Below are positions 7,693 through 17,491 of a DNA stretch of 37,488 nucleotides, one piece after another. Source of the stretch: Paracoccaceae bacterium (GTDB taxonomy: Bacteria; Pseudomonadota; Alphaproteobacteria; Rhizobiales; Stappiaceae). The position numbers and the translations under genes were made by a program. How positions within the stretch are numbered: position 1 is the first letter of the stretch; each line of letters starts with the position of its first letter. The DNA is taken from contig JABXHV010000189.1 of NCBI GenBank assembly GCA_013373445.1, forward strand, positions 1 to 37,488, in the 5' to 3' direction. The notes beneath the pieces are model-generated. The model was not told where the DNA came from and did no database searches. It worked only from the letters and a program-made list of their open reading frames with translations.

Positions 7693-9513
7693 CTAAATTC
7701 GCACTTTTTGCGGGTCTGCAACGTCCAAAACGCGGATTTGCACCTTGGGAGTGCCCTGCCAGGTGTCGATTGAGAGCGATCCCGCCACGTGAAGATTGCG
7801 CCCCCGATTCGCGAGCAGCATCTGTCCATGCGGCTTGTCTTCCGCCTTGAAACTGATGCCTTTCAGGCTTGTGCCATCCGGTGACGCGATGCTGCAGCGA
7901 ATGTGGCCGTTGCCAACGACGTCTGCAAAGGCAATCCGGTGAGCTGGAAAAACAAACACCGGCTCGGAATGACCAGCACCATAAGGACCGGCCTTCTCAA
8001 GCAGGTTCATCAGCTCCAGAGTAGCCCCACTTGCAGTCAAGGCGGCATCGATGCGCAGGTCACGCTTCGCAGCTGCGGCTTCGACTTCGGCCCCAAGTGT
8101 CTCGTTGAAATAGGCAACCAACTCCTCGACCTTGGATTGCTCCACCGTCATACCGGCGGCCATAGCGTGACCGCCACCCTTGACCAGCAATCCGAGATCC
8201 ACCGCCTTGCGAACGGCACGGCCAAGGTCAACACCAGGGATCGAACGCCCTGATCCGGTGCCCTTGCCGTCAGGGCCATAGGCAATGGCAAATGAGGGAC
8301 GTCGATGGGCGTCTTTAAGCCGAGAGGCAATCAGACCGACGATGCCCGGATGCCAGTCTTGCGATCCCGTCATCACGACCGCAGGGTCAAACTGGTCCAC
8401 TGCAATCGCTGCCTGAGCCCCCGCCTCTTCGAGCATTTCGGCTTCCATCGCCTGACGCTCTGCGTTCAATTGATGCAGCCGCTCCGCAATGGCACGCGCC
8501 TCCAGACCATCCTCGGTGGTCAACAGCCGGGCACCAAGTGCAGCATCCCCGATACGGCCACCCGCATTGATCCGTGGTCCAAGGAGAAACCCCAAATGAT
8601 AGGCAGCCGGTTTGCCCGACACCCGCGCCACGTCGCAGAGCGAGGCGAGTCCGGGGTTGAGACGCCGGTGCATCACTGCAAGGCCTCGGGTCACATAGGC
8701 CCGGTTCAGACCTTTCAGCGGCACCACGTCGCAAACAGTTCCAAGCGCAACCAGATCAAGCAAGGTCATGAGATCCGGCTGAGGCCGACCCTCAAACACA
8801 CCTCGGTTTCGCAGTTCGCGGTTCAAGCCGACGACAAACAGAAAAGTGACGCCGACGGCGGCCAGATGCCCTTGCCCCGACAAATCATCCTGCCGGTTCG
8901 GATTGACCAATGCGGCGACTTCGGGCAGTTCCTCGCCAACCTGGTGGTGATCAATGACCACAACATCAAGACCGAGGGATTTCGCTGTTTCAAACGCCTC
9001 GAACGAGGTACTGCCGCAGTCCACGGTGACCAGAAGTTCAGCACCAGCTTCCTTCAGCGATTCCAGCGCCGGACCGTTGGGTCCATAGCCTTCGATAATC
9101 CTGTCGGGAATATGGATCAGAGGATCAAGCCCCATCCAGCGCAGATATTTGGCCAGCAAAGCAGACGACGTCGCGCCATCCACATCATAATCCCCGAAGA
9201 TCGCAACGCGCGTTTTGTCAACGACGGCATCAGCAACCCGCTGAACCGCGGCATCCATCCCCACCAGCGAGGACGGATCGGGCATCAACGTCTTGAGGGA
9301 GGGTTCGAGAAAATCATCGGCTTGTTCGGGGAGCACGCCTCTGGCAGCCATGACACGCGCAAGCACATCCGGCACACCGCTGCGCTGCGCGATGGTCATC
9401 GCGGTCAGCGCTTCGCCTGCACTCAGACGTTCGCGCCAGGTGTTATCGCTTGCAGAACGCACAACGCCAAGAACGACGCGGCCCGCATCGTCAGTCTCGA
9501 TCGGGCCGGCCAT
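7693..9513 (-). CDS. recJ: Single-stranded-DNA-specific exonuclease RecJ
   Basis: This is a 5'-3' exonuclease on single-stranded DNA, acting in RecF-pathway recombination, base excision and mismatch repair. The 606-residue protein has the DHH-family core: DYDVDG at 108-113 (motif I), TVDCGS at 164-169, DHH at 188-190, NPNR at 204-207, then the DHHA1 motif GGHAMAAGM and a C-terminal OB-type region. The start is an ATG preceded by AGGA at 8 bases. It is the last gene of the aminotransferase-hom-glpX-recJ block, with 51 bases separating it from glpX. No clear terminator is visible after it. Confidence 0.96.
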   Translation of the reverse strand: MAGPIETDDAGRVVLGVVRSASDNTWRERLSAGEALTAMTIAQRSGVPDVLARVMAARGVLPEQADDFLEPSLKTLMPDPSSLVGMDAAVQRVADAVVDKTRVAIFGDYDVDGATSSALLAKYLRWMGLDPLIHIPDRIIEGYGPNGPALESLKEAGAELLVTVDCGSTSFEAFETAKSLGLDVVVIDHHQVGEELPEVAALVNPNRQDDLSGQGHLAAVGVTFLFVVGLNRELRNRGVFEGRPQPDLMTLLDLVALGTVCDVVPLKGLNRAYVTRGLAVMHRRLNPGLASLCDVARVSGKPAAYHLGFLLGPRINAGGRIGDAALGARLLTTEDGLEARAIAERLHQLNAERQAMEAEMLEEAGAQAAIAVDQFDPAVVMTGSQDWHPGIVGLIASRLKDAHRRPSFAIAYGPDGKGTGSGRSIPGVDLGRAVRKAVDLGLLVKGGGHAMAAGMTVEQSKVEELVAYFNETLGAEVEAAAAKRDLRIDAALTASGATLELMNLLEKAGPYGAGHSEPVFVFPAHRIAFADVVGNGHIRCSIASPDGTSLKGISFKAEDKPHGQMLLANRGRNLHVAGSLSIDTWQGTPKVQIRVLDVADPQKVRI

Positions 9514-9564
9514 ACTTTTGTCCTGTCGTGAGGTTTTGGAACCCCAAAGCTGTCATTGACGGTC

Positions 9565-10560
9565 TCAATCCAGGTGGAATTTGTCCAGCTGTGTGTGGAG
9601 CGCCTTGATGTAACGCACGGTACCGGTTGAAGAGCGCATCACAACAGTGTGCGTCGTGATCTTGTCGCGCGAGAAACGCACGCCCTGAAGCATGTTGCCA
9701 TCGGTCACGCCGGTGGCAGCAAAAAGAACATCCGGACCCGCCATTTCTTCCAGGGTGTACTTTTTCTTGATGTCGTCAATGCCCATGCGATAGGCGCGTT
9801 CGACCTGCTCATCACGAGTGATGACGAGGCGCGACTGCATCTGACCACCAATACAGCGCAGCGCAGCAGCTGCAAGAACGCCTTCAGGTGCACCACCGAT
9901 ACCGCAGTAGAAATCAATGCCGGTCTCATCCGGATCCGTCGTATGGATCACACCAGCAACATCACCATCTCCGATCAGACGGATAGCAGCACCAGTGGCA
10001 CGGATGTCTTCGATCAAGCGTGCATGGCGCGGACGGTCAAGAACACAAGCGGTGATCTCATTGATCGGCACGCCCTTTTCCTTGGCAACGTTGGAAAGAT
10101 TTTCCTCAATCGACGCATCCAGATCGATGGTGCCCTTCGGGTAGCCTGGTCCAATCGCAATCTTGTCCATGTAGCTGTCAGGAGCGTTGAGCAAATCCCC
10201 CTCTGGTGCCATGGCAATAACAGCCAGCGAGTTTGGCAGGCTCTTGGCGCAGATGGTTGTGCCTTCAAGCGGATCAAGTGCGATATCGACCTTGGGACCG
10301 TTCTTGTTGCCAACCTTTTCGCCGATATAGAGCATCGGGGCTTCGTCGCGCTCACCTTCACCGATAACCACCGTGCCATCGATTGGCAGACGGTTCAGTT
10401 CGCGGCGCATCGCATCCACAGCGGCCTGATCGGCCGCCATTTCATCACCATGGCCACGCAGCCGCGCAGCAGAAACAGCAGCACGCTCTGAAACACGTGC
10501 CAGCTCCAGGGTCAAAATACGGTCCAACCCACTCGCTGCAGAGGTCTCAGTTTTCGCCAT
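9565..10560 (-). CDS. glpX: Class II fructose-1,6-bisphosphatase
   Basis: This enzyme hydrolyses fructose-1,6-bisphosphate to fructose-6-phosphate and phosphate in gluconeogenesis, using a divalent metal. The 331-residue length is typical of GlpX. Visible family motifs are DGTVVIGEGERDEAPML (metal and substrate loop), DIALDPLEGTTICA (the lithium-sensitive phosphatase-fold metal motif), YCGIGGAPEGVL and FAATGVTDG. I chose the ATG reading MAKTETSAASG, because a TTGGAG site lies ~7 bases upstream; in-frame ATGs further upstream add residues with no family character. It lies 61 bases downstream of hom and upstream of recJ, in an order common among Hyphomicrobiales. Confidence 0.95.
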   Translation of the reverse strand: MAKTETSAASGLDRILTLELARVSERAAVSAARLRGHGDEMAADQAAVDAMRRELNRLPIDGTVVIGEGERDEAPMLYIGEKVGNKNGPKVDIALDPLEGTTICAKSLPNSLAVIAMAPEGDLLNAPDSYMDKIAIGPGYPKGTIDLDASIEENLSNVAKEKGVPINEITACVLDRPRHARLIEDIRATGAAIRLIGDGDVAGVIHTTDPDETGIDFYCGIGGAPEGVLAAAALRCIGGQMQSRLVITRDEQVERAYRMGIDDIKKKYTLEEMAGPDVLFAATGVTDGNMLQGVRFSRDKITTHTVVMRSSTGTVRYIKALHTQLDKFHLD

Positions 10561-10621
10561 CAAGTTCTCCAATTCCATATCATCGGGAGGCCACCTCCTC
10601 GGATGGTTGCCAAATGCCCGG

Positions 10622-11947
10622 TCAGGACAGTTTTTCAATTCGTATCAGCTGCGGCTTGCCAGCAATGACGCCTGTTGCCGTTATGGCATCCAGCGCCTTG
10701 CGGACTGCAACCTCTGTTGTCTCATACGTGATCAAGATGACAGGTTGAGCGATGTCAGCCCCTTCCATCTCACCACCCTCAACCAAGTCACCCGTGCGCC
10801 GCTGAACAATCGATTCCAGCGAAATCTCGGCATCGGCCATGCATTGCGCGATCGCAGCAAAGGCGCCCGCACGATCATGAACGGCAAAGCGGATGTAATA
10901 GCCGCCTTCATGAAGACGCATGCGGGCCCGCGTATAGTCTAGAAGCTTCGAGGCTGGTTTGCCCAGAGCAGGCACCAAATCTCCGCGCGCCACATCGGAA
11001 ATATCACCCACGACAGCCGATGCAGTGGCATTGCCGCCAGCGCCCGGCCCGACCAAAACGATCTCGCCCACGAAGTCACCATCGACTGCGACAGCGTTCA
11101 AGACACCGTCAATGCGAGCAATCGCGGACGCCTTTGGAACCATTGTCGGATGAACCCGCTGCTCAATACCGGTCTCGGTTTTCTGGGCAACGCCCAGAAG
11201 CTTGATCCGATAGCCAAGTTCATCAGCAGCCTTGATATCCGCAGTCGTGACTGAGGTGATGCCTTCCAAATAGACATCATCTGCCGAAATCTTTGTACCG
11301 AATGCCAGACTGGTCAAAATTGCCAGCTTGTGCGCGGTGTCATTGCCTTCAATATCAAACGTTGGATCAGCCTCGGCATAGCCCAGCTTTTGAGCGTCAG
11401 CCAAACAATCCTCAAAGGAAATACCCTCGGCTTCCATACGCGTCAGGATGTAATTGCAGGTCCCGTTCAATATGCCGTAAACGCGGGTGATTTCATTGCC
11501 CGCCATGCTTTCACGTAGTGTTTTGACGATCGGAATGCCCCCGGCAACCGCGGCTTCATAATTCAGCGAAACGCCATTTTCTTCCGCAAGCTGTGCCAGT
11601 TCGACGCCATGTTTTGCCAACAACGCCTTGTTGGCTGTCACCACGTGCTTGCCACTGGCAAGGGCTGCGCGAACACTGTCTTCAGCCGGTCCAAAGTCAC
11701 CGCCCATCAATTCTATAAAGACGTCGACGTCCGAGCTTTTCGCCATTTCGATCGCATCGGTAAACCAGGCAACATTGGACAGGTCGACGCCGCGATCACG
11801 TGTCTTATCACGTGCACTTACAGCCGTTACCTTGATTGCGCGCCCTGCTTTGTCAGCAATTGCATCGCCATGCTTATTCAAAAGACGGATAACAGAAGCA
11901 CCAACGGTGCCCAGGCCCGCTACCCCAAGTCTCAAAGCATTAGTCAT
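10622..11947 (-). CDS. hom: Homoserine dehydrogenase
   Basis: This enzyme reduces aspartate semialdehyde to homoserine, the branch point to threonine and methionine. The 441-residue protein carries the NAD(P) motif GLGTVG at 11-16, the catalytic-region signatures TANKALL (Lys107), NGTCNYILTRM at ~161-171 and YAEADPTFDIEGNDTAHK at ~190-207, and a C-terminal ACT domain (~355-435), which in this family mediates threonine feedback inhibition. It is a monofunctional enzyme with no aspartokinase fusion. The start ATG has only a weak ribosome binding site (TGGAA), and it follows the aminotransferase stop by 30 bases, which suggests coupling within the operon. Confidence 0.96.
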   Translation of the reverse strand: MTNALRLGVAGLGTVGASVIRLLNKHGDAIADKAGRAIKVTAVSARDKTRDRGVDLSNVAWFTDAIEMAKSSDVDVFIELMGGDFGPAEDSVRAALASGKHVVTANKALLAKHGVELAQLAEENGVSLNYEAAVAGGIPIVKTLRESMAGNEITRVYGILNGTCNYILTRMEAEGISFEDCLADAQKLGYAEADPTFDIEGNDTAHKLAILTSLAFGTKISADDVYLEGITSVTTADIKAADELGYRIKLLGVAQKTETGIEQRVHPTMVPKASAIARIDGVLNAVAVDGDFVGEIVLVGPGAGGNATASAVVGDISDVARGDLVPALGKPASKLLDYTRARMRLHEGGYYIRFAVHDRAGAFAAIAQCMADAEISLESIVQRRTGDLVEGGEMEGADIAQPVILITYETTEVAVRKALDAITATGVIAGKPQLIRIEKLS

Positions 11948-11977
11948 ATTGAGCGTGTTCCAGTTGTATTCTGATTT

Positions 11978-13195
11978 TTAAAGAGATGCCCCGATCGGGA
12001 CCACGTTGTGCAACGTTTCATCTGCAGTTTCAAGGAACTTACGCACGTTTCTGCCAGCTTGCCGCAAGCGCTGCTCGTTTTCGACCAGTCCGATACGAAC
12101 AAAGTCATCACCATGCTCACCAAAACCGATCCCCGGAGCGACCGCCACCTGAGCTTTCTCCAGAAGCAGCTTTGAGAACTCAAGACTGCCCAGCGCCTTG
12201 TATTTCTCCGGAATCGGCGCCCAGACGAACATGCTGGCCTCAGGCGCTGGAATATCCCAGCCTGCGCGACTGAAACTCTCGATGACCACATCCCGGCGTT
12301 TTTTGTAGATGCCCCGCGTTTCAACAACGCAATCATCCGGGCCGTTCAAAGCAGCGGTTGCAGCGACCTGAATTGGCGTGAAGGCACCATAGTCGAGGTA
12401 GGACTTGACCCGTGCAAGTGCAGCGATCAGGCGTTCATTGCCAACAGCAAACCCCATGCGCCAACCAGGCATTGAGAAAGTCTTCGACAACGAGGTGAAC
12501 TCAGCTGTGATGTCCATCGCACCTGGCACCTGCAGAACAGACGGCGGCGGCGTTTCGCCAAAATAGATTTCTGAATAGGCCAGATCGGACAAGATAAAAA
12601 TGCCATGTTTGCGCGCGAAGGCCACGACATCCTTATAAAACTCAATGTCGGCGCAATACGCAGTCGGATTGGCCGGGTAGCACAAGATCACGGCGAGCGG
12701 CTTAGGAACAGAATGCTGAACGGCTCGTTCGAGCGCGTGGAAGAATTCCGGGCCCGGCTCCGCTGGAATAGAGCGGATCGCGGCGCCTGCCATCAGAAAA
12801 CCGAATGTGTGAATTGGATAGGAAGGATTGGGACTCAAGACCACATCACCGGGTGCGGTGATCGCCTGCGCCATATTGGCAAAGCCTTCCTTGGAACCAA
12901 GCGTCGCGACAACCTGGGTCTCAGGGTTCAGCTTCACTCCGAAACGGCGCTCGTAGTAACCTGCCTGAGCCCTTCGAAGGCCTTGAATCCCCTTGGACGC
13001 CGAATAGCGATGGCTGCGCGGATCCTGAACAACTTCCGTCAGCTTATCAACGATATGCTTCGGGGTCGGCAGGTCGGGATTGCCCATACCAAGATCGATA
13101 ATATCAGCGCCATCAGCCCGTTCTTTTGCCTTAAGACGGTTGACCTGTTCAAACACATAAGGCGGCAGCCGACGTGTCTTATGAAATTCCTCCAT
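11978..13195 (-). CDS. Class I/II PLP aminotransferase (AlaC / LL-DAP aminotransferase-like)
   Basis: This is a fold-type I aminotransferase of 405 residues. PLP-site residues are visible: Asn177 in YPANPTA, Asp204 in ILSDLAYSE, and Schiff-base Lys238 in SLSKTFSMPGWRMGF with Arg246. The N-terminal RLPPYVFEQVNRLK...DLGMGNPDLPTP is typical of the alanine/glutamate-type enzymes often annotated as LL-diaminopimelate aminotransferase in alphaproteobacteria; which amino acid it uses cannot be decided here. I use the ATG reading MEEFHKTRRL, which has AAGGA 8 bases upstream; an 11-residue longer reading lacks a site. It heads the unit with hom, glpX and recJ, and is divergent from phaC. Confidence 0.88.
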   Translation of the reverse strand: MEEFHKTRRLPPYVFEQVNRLKAKERADGADIIDLGMGNPDLPTPKHIVDKLTEVVQDPRSHRYSASKGIQGLRRAQAGYYERRFGVKLNPETQVVATLGSKEGFANMAQAITAPGDVVLSPNPSYPIHTFGFLMAGAAIRSIPAEPGPEFFHALERAVQHSVPKPLAVILCYPANPTAYCADIEFYKDVVAFARKHGIFILSDLAYSEIYFGETPPPSVLQVPGAMDITAEFTSLSKTFSMPGWRMGFAVGNERLIAALARVKSYLDYGAFTPIQVAATAALNGPDDCVVETRGIYKKRRDVVIESFSRAGWDIPAPEASMFVWAPIPEKYKALGSLEFSKLLLEKAQVAVAPGIGFGEHGDDFVRIGLVENEQRLRQAGRNVRKFLETADETLHNVVPIGASL

Positions 13196-13612
13196 GGCGC
13201 AGTCCTTAGCGTTCTTTCTTGGTCGCAAGATTAGGTGGCAGTTTTGTCAAGAAGCCTTTTAGCAGTCAGAATCCGCCTCCGCACCTCTCTAAACTCTAAA
13301 ACTGGGGTATTTTTGAGAAAATTTGATCCCATCCCCGAATTGACCAGCAAACTCACACACATGTGCACATCCGCTGATCCGGGCAAATGGCCACAAGATC
13401 TGCACAAACCCATGCTAGGTTGAGAAAGGCACTAAGATACAAGTGCCTCGCAAGCCCGGTACAGAAAAGCACACCCATGGTTTTTTTGGACGAAAAGTCT
13501 TGACGAGAGGCGCAAATCGCTGCGGAATCAAATAAGCTCTTTGAGCGCAAAAAATGAGAATTCGCTAGGGTTGCAACCCCTTAGACGATTTCAGGGGAGG
13601 AATTCGATCGAT
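13196..13612. other. Divergent intergenic region between the aminotransferase operon and phaC
   Basis: This 417-base gap must hold the outward promoters of both units. On the minus strand a perfect TTGACA occurs at 13245-13250, but no matching -10 sits at normal spacing. On the plus strand TTGACG at 13500-13505 also lacks a convincing -10. A 12-bp palindrome lies close to phaC. I see no believable ORF or RNA gene. Confidence 0.6.
13568..13579. promoter_or_regulatory. Perfect palindrome in the phaC 5' region
   Basis: GGGTTG / CAACCC forms a gapless 12-bp palindrome about 34 bases before the phaC ATG and 14 bases before its GGGGAGG ribosome binding site. A gapless palindrome fits a dimeric repressor site better than an RNA hairpin. 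No regulator is identified. Confidence 0.4.
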
Positions 13613-15421
13613 ATGACAGACACTGGCCAACATCCATTGCTGCAATACATCATCGAGAATCCCGAAGCTTTTGCCCAGAACATTGCAAAAACCGCCGAAA
13701 ATGCTGGCAAAGCGCTGGCTGCCTATCTGGCGCCGCGAGAGTCCGGCGAAATCAAGACCAATGGCTCCGAAGAGCTCACCACGATCATCAAGACGCTGAC
13801 CCAGGTCGGTGAATACTGGATGTCCGACCCCCAACGTTCCTTTGAAGCCCAAAGCCGCCTGATGAATGGGTACATCGGCCTTTGGAACTCCTCACTCAAA
13901 CGTATGATGGGCGAAGAAGACGAAACTGAAGCAGCGCCGGTCACGAAAACCGACAAACGCTTTGCAGATCCCGACTGGCAGGAAAACCAGTTTTTCGACT
14001 TCATCAGACAGCTCTACCTGATCACCAGCAAATGGGCTGAGGACATGGTCCAGGAGGCGCACGGTCTCGACGAGCACACCCGCCACAAGGCCGGGTTCTA
14101 TGTCACCCAGATTTCCAACGCCCTGTCACCATCGAACTTCCTTTTGACCAACCCGGAGCTTTTGCGCCTGACTGTCCAGAGCAACGGCGAAAACCTGGTC
14201 AATGGCACGCGCCATCTATGGGAAGACATCCAGGCAGGCCATGGTGATCTGCGCATCCGCCAAACCGATCCATCAAAATTCGCGCTTGGCGAAAACATGG
14301 GCCTGACACCGGGCAAGGTGATTGCTCAAAACGATGTGTGTCAGCTCATCCAGTATACGCCAACCACAGAGACCGTTCTCAAGCGGCCGTTGCTGATCGT
14401 GCCGCCGTGGATCAACAAGTTTTACATTCTTGACCTCAACCCACAGAAGTCCTTCATCAAGTGGGCCGTCGATCAGGGACACACGGTCTTTGTCATCTCC
14501 TGGGTCAACCCGGATGAGCATCAGGCCAAGAAGAGTTTCGAGCACTACATGAAAGAAGGCATCCTGAATGCACTGGATGTCATCAAACGGGCTACACGCC
14601 AGGAAGAGGTCAACGCCGTTGGCTATTGCGTTGGCGGCACCCTGCTCTCAGTCACCCTCGCCTATATGGCGCAAAAGGGAGATGACCGGATCAAGAGCGC
14701 AACTCTTTTCACCACACAGGTCGACTTCACCCATGCAGGTGACCTGAAGGTGTTTGTCGATGAAGAACAAATCGCCCTGCTTGAAAAACAGATGCAGGAT
14801 ACCGGCTACCTGGAAGGCTCGAAAATGGCAGCGGCCTTCAACATGCTGCGCTCTAATGATTTGATTTGGTCCTATGTGGTCAACAACTACCTGAAGGGCA
14901 AAGACCCCTTCCCGTTCGACCTGTTGTACTGGAATTCCGACAGCACCCGTATGCCCGCTGCCAACCATTCCTTTTATTTGCGCAACTGCTACTTGGAAAA
15001 CAACCTGTCCCACGGCCGCATGGAAATAGACGGCGTCAAACTCGATCTCGGCAAGGTCAAGATCCCCATCTACAACTTGGCAACCCGCGAAGATCATATC
15101 GCCCCGCCTTTGTCGGTCTTCCTGGGCAGCCAGTTCTTCGGTGGACCGGTTGAGTATGTCTTGTCCGGATCAGGCCACATTGCAGGCGTGGTGAACCATC
15201 CAGATAAGAACAAGTACCAATACTGGACCGGCCGCGAACCAAAGGGCGATTTTGATGTCTGGATCGAAACCGCTGAAGAGCATCCTGGTTCCTGGTGGCC
15301 TCATTGGAACGATTGGCTACATTCGCTCGATGACCGCGAAGTCAAAGCTCGCAAACCCGGCGCCTATCGTATGAAGATCATCGAAGACGCTCCAGGTTCG
15401 TATGTGCAGGCAAAAGCCTAA
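13613..15421 (+). CDS. phaC: Class I poly(3-hydroxyalkanoate) synthase PhaC
   Basis: This enzyme polymerises (R)-3-hydroxyacyl-CoA into polyhydroxyalkanoate on the carbon-storage granule. The 602-residue protein fits class I synthases. It has the N-terminal PhaC domain, then an alpha/beta-hydrolase core with the lipase-like box GYCVGG (nucleophile Cys339), Asp494 in REDHIAP and His522 in [27 protein letters not shown] is also characteristic. I start at the ATG reading [10 protein letters not shown], with GGGGAGG 12 bases upstream; the frame extends 24 codons further up without family similarity. It is divergent from the aminotransferase operon. No phasin, phaR, phaA or phaB lies in the window. 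Confidence 0.96.
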   Translation: MTDTGQHPLLQYIIENPEAFAQNIAKTAENAGKALAAYLAPRESGEIKTNGSEELTTIIKTLTQVGEYWMSDPQRSFEAQSRLMNGYIGLWNSSLKRMMGEEDETEAAPVTKTDKRFADPDWQENQFFDFIRQLYLITSKWAEDMVQEAHGLDEHTRHKAGFYVTQISNALSPSNFLLTNPELLRLTVQSNGENLVNGTRHLWEDIQAGHGDLRIRQTDPSKFALGENMGLTPGKVIAQNDVCQLIQYTPTTETVLKRPLLIVPPWINKFYILDLNPQKSFIKWAVDQGHTVFVISWVNPDEHQAKKSFEHYMKEGILNALDVIKRATRQEEVNAVGYCVGGTLLSVTLAYMAQKGDDRIKSATLFTTQVDFTHAGDLKVFVDEEQIALLEKQMQDTGYLEGSKMAAAFNMLRSNDLIWSYVVNNYLKGKDPFPFDLLYWNSDSTRMPAANHSFYLRNCYLENNLSHGRMEIDGVKLDLGKVKIPIYNLATREDHIAPPLSVFLGSQFFGGPVEYVLSGSGHIAGVVNHPDKNKYQYWTGREPKGDFDVWIETAEEHPGSWWPHWNDWLHSLDDREVKARKPGAYRMKIIEDAPGSYVQAKA

Positions 15422-15622
15422 CCGGCAAAGTTGCTGTCACGCCGCTAAAAGGCTATATTTCATCTAAACATAAAATGACGCACCGCCAAATCAGCGATGC
15501 GCCGAGGGACATCAGGATGCCATGGGAAAACCAATAAGCGGCGTTCCAGTTTTGCATTTCTGCTCGAATCTGCAGTTCAGGGGGTTTCCGAACTATCAGG
15601 TGAGCACAGCTAAGGGCGCGCG

Positions 15623-16237
15623 ATGAAAAAACCTGATCATCAAGGGCGTCCGGATATAGCGCACCCCGCCTCCCTTCCTGCGGCGCAGATGCCTGCGGTC
15701 GGCATGAGCGCAGAAACCTGGCAGCGCCACGCCTCCCCATGGAGCGTCTACACGCGCATGGCAACGCTGCCCCTGCTGCTCTTGGCGCTATGGAGCCACG
15801 TCTGGATCGGCATCGGCCTTTCCTCGATTGCAGTTGGGCTGGTGATTGTCTGGCTTTGGCTTAACCCGCGCCTTTTCCCGGCTCCCAAGAACAAGGAAAC
15901 CTGGGCCGCAAAGGCGACCTTCGGCGAACGCGTCTGGCTTAACCGTGGCCGGGTTCCAATTCCCGCCGGAGAAGCAAAAACCGCACTTCTTCTGTCAGTG
16001 GTTGCCGGTGTCGGTTTCATGAGCGCGACGTATGGCGCAATCACGACAAATCTGTTGCTGGCGCTGACCGGAATGATCGTGACTTATGCTGGCAAGCTGG
16101 TGTTCTTGAACCGCATGGTGCTGCTCTATGACGCAATGCGCGATGCCCATCCGCTTTATCGCTTCTGGTCCAGCGCTCCCGACAATGACGACAGTGCCAA
16201 CATACAAGACTCCAAAGCAGCAAGCGGCGGTGCCTGA
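15623..16237 (+). CDS. Four-helix membrane protein (DUF6653-like)
   Basis: This 204-residue protein has a polar N-terminus, then hydrophobic segments at ~46-60, 62-80, 120-137 and 141-160, probably two helical hairpins in the inner membrane. The HASPWSVYTR stretch before the first helix and the W/NPRLFP region after the second resemble the DUF6653 family as I recall it; no function is known to me. The ATG has AAGGG 7 bases upstream; an in-frame ATG at Met28 is a weaker alternative. It lies 201 bases downstream of phaC on the same strand and ends convergent with the agmatinase-family gene. Any link to polyhydroxyalkanoate metabolism is only positional. Confidence 0.75.
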   Translation: MKKPDHQGRPDIAHPASLPAAQMPAVGMSAETWQRHASPWSVYTRMATLPLLLLALWSHVWIGIGLSSIAVGLVIVWLWLNPRLFPAPKNKETWAAKATFGERVWLNRGRVPIPAGEAKTALLLSVVAGVGFMSATYGAITTNLLLALTGMIVTYAGKLVFLNRMVLLYDAMRDAHPLYRFWSSAPDNDDSANIQDSKAASGGA

Positions 16238-16290
16238 ACGCCGCCAAGCCCGTTCCAATCCTATATAGATCAGATAAGAGGCAGGGCTGA

Positions 16291-17259
16291 TCAGCCCTCC
16301 TCAGCCTCTACGCGTTTTTCGGCCAGCAATCCGAAATAATGCTGTGCAACCGTCGCACCAGCAATAGACGTAATGTCCGCATGATCATAGGCGGGGGCAA
16401 CCTCAACCACATCACCACCAACGAAATCAAGCTCTCCCAGGCGACGCAGGATCATCAAGGCCTCGCGCGAGCTAAGACCTCCTGAAACCGGCGTTCCCGT
16501 ACCCGGTGCAAATGCCGGATCGAGACAGTCGATATCAAAGGTCATATAGGCCTTGGCATCACCAACACGATCCTGAATCAGCTCAACTACACCATTCACG
16601 CCCAGAAGCTCGACCTCTTCACCGTAGAGGATCTCGATACCAAAATCGTCCGGTGCATGAGTACGGATACCAATCTGGATCGATTTGTCCGCATCAATCA
16701 GCCCCTCGCGCACCGCGCGACCAACGAAGGTCCCATGATCGATCCGGTTGCCTTGATCATCCCAAGTGTCCTGATGGGCATCGAACTGTACCAATGCCAG
16801 CGGACCGTGTTGTGCAACATGCGCCTTCAAAAGCGGATAAGTGACGAAATGATCGCCGCCGATGGAAAACAGATGAACGCCCTGCTGCAGAATTTCCATC
16901 GCCTGGGATTCAATACACCCCGGGATATCTGCACCAACGCCATAGTCAAAAGAACAATCGCCGTAATCGACAACGCTGAGTGTCGCAAAAGGATCTGCAT
17001 TGAACGGGTATTGCGGATCACCATCAAAGATCGCCGACGCACGCCGCACACCTTGCGGGCCAAAACGCGCACCCGGCCGGTTGGAGACAGACGCATCAAA
17101 TGGAATGCCCCAGACTGCAGCATCCACACCTGTCAAATCGCGACTATAGCGACGGCGCATGAAAGACAGGATCCCACCGTAGGTTGGCTCGTGCGCCCCT
17201 CCCTTGATGTCACTGCCAAAGACAGCGTTGTCGGTCGGGCGTGGACGTTTGTCAGACAT
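16291..17259 (-). CDS. speB: Agmatinase / ureohydrolase family protein
   Basis: This is a manganese-dependent ureohydrolase; family members hydrolyse agmatine to putrescine and urea, or related guanidino compounds. In the 322-residue protein the binuclear Mn ligands are all present: His137 (GGDHFVTYP), Asp160, His162 and Asp164 (FDAHQDTWDD), and Asp242 and Asp244 (FDIDCLDPAFAPGTGTP). I chose the ATG reading MSDKRPRPTD, with AAGG 8 bases upstream, over a 33-residue longer reading. The substrate is inferred: the PGTGTPVSGG context fits agmatinase, but guanidinobutyrase and guanidinopropionase share these motifs. It is divergent from the alpha/beta hydrolase gene. Confidence 0.88.
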   Translation of the reverse strand: MSDKRPRPTDNAVFGSDIKGGAHEPTYGGILSFMRRRYSRDLTGVDAAVWGIPFDASVSNRPGARFGPQGVRRASAIFDGDPQYPFNADPFATLSVVDYGDCSFDYGVGADIPGCIESQAMEILQQGVHLFSIGGDHFVTYPLLKAHVAQHGPLALVQFDAHQDTWDDQGNRIDHGTFVGRAVREGLIDADKSIQIGIRTHAPDDFGIEILYGEEVELLGVNGVVELIQDRVGDAKAYMTFDIDCLDPAFAPGTGTPVSGGLSSREALMILRRLGELDFVGGDVVEVAPAYDHADITSIAGATVAQHYFGLLAEKRVEAEEG

Positions 17260-17491
17260 GAAAATACCTTGAAAGCATGCTTGGACAGATGAAGCCTTGA
17301 TCGCACACCATTCGTTGATTGAAAAGAAAATTCCCCTCGGCAGATCTGCCCAATCCATGTCGAAGAAGCAGTTTTCGTTCCATTATCAGGACCGCAATTG
17401 CGTAATCTGAAGAAACGACAGAACCAAACCTGCCTCTTGTCCGTATAAAGATCAGTCAGTCACCTTCGACACGCTAAGGAAAGAACTCGTA

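Noticed and set aside
8305-9531. 408-codon plus-strand open frame antisense to recJ
   Set aside because: Its composition is that of a shadow frame (rich in Arg, His and Gln), and recJ on the other strand has all its motifs.
13222-13250. Perfect TTGACA upstream of the aminotransferase operon as a promoter
   Set aside because: At 17 bases the sequence is TGCGAC, not a -10; a TAAT-like box occurs only at 11 bases.
16284-16297. GGGCTGATCAGCCC palindrome between convergent genes as a terminator
   Set aside because: It has no loop spacing and no T-run, and it overlaps the agmatinase-family stop codon; it could be chance.
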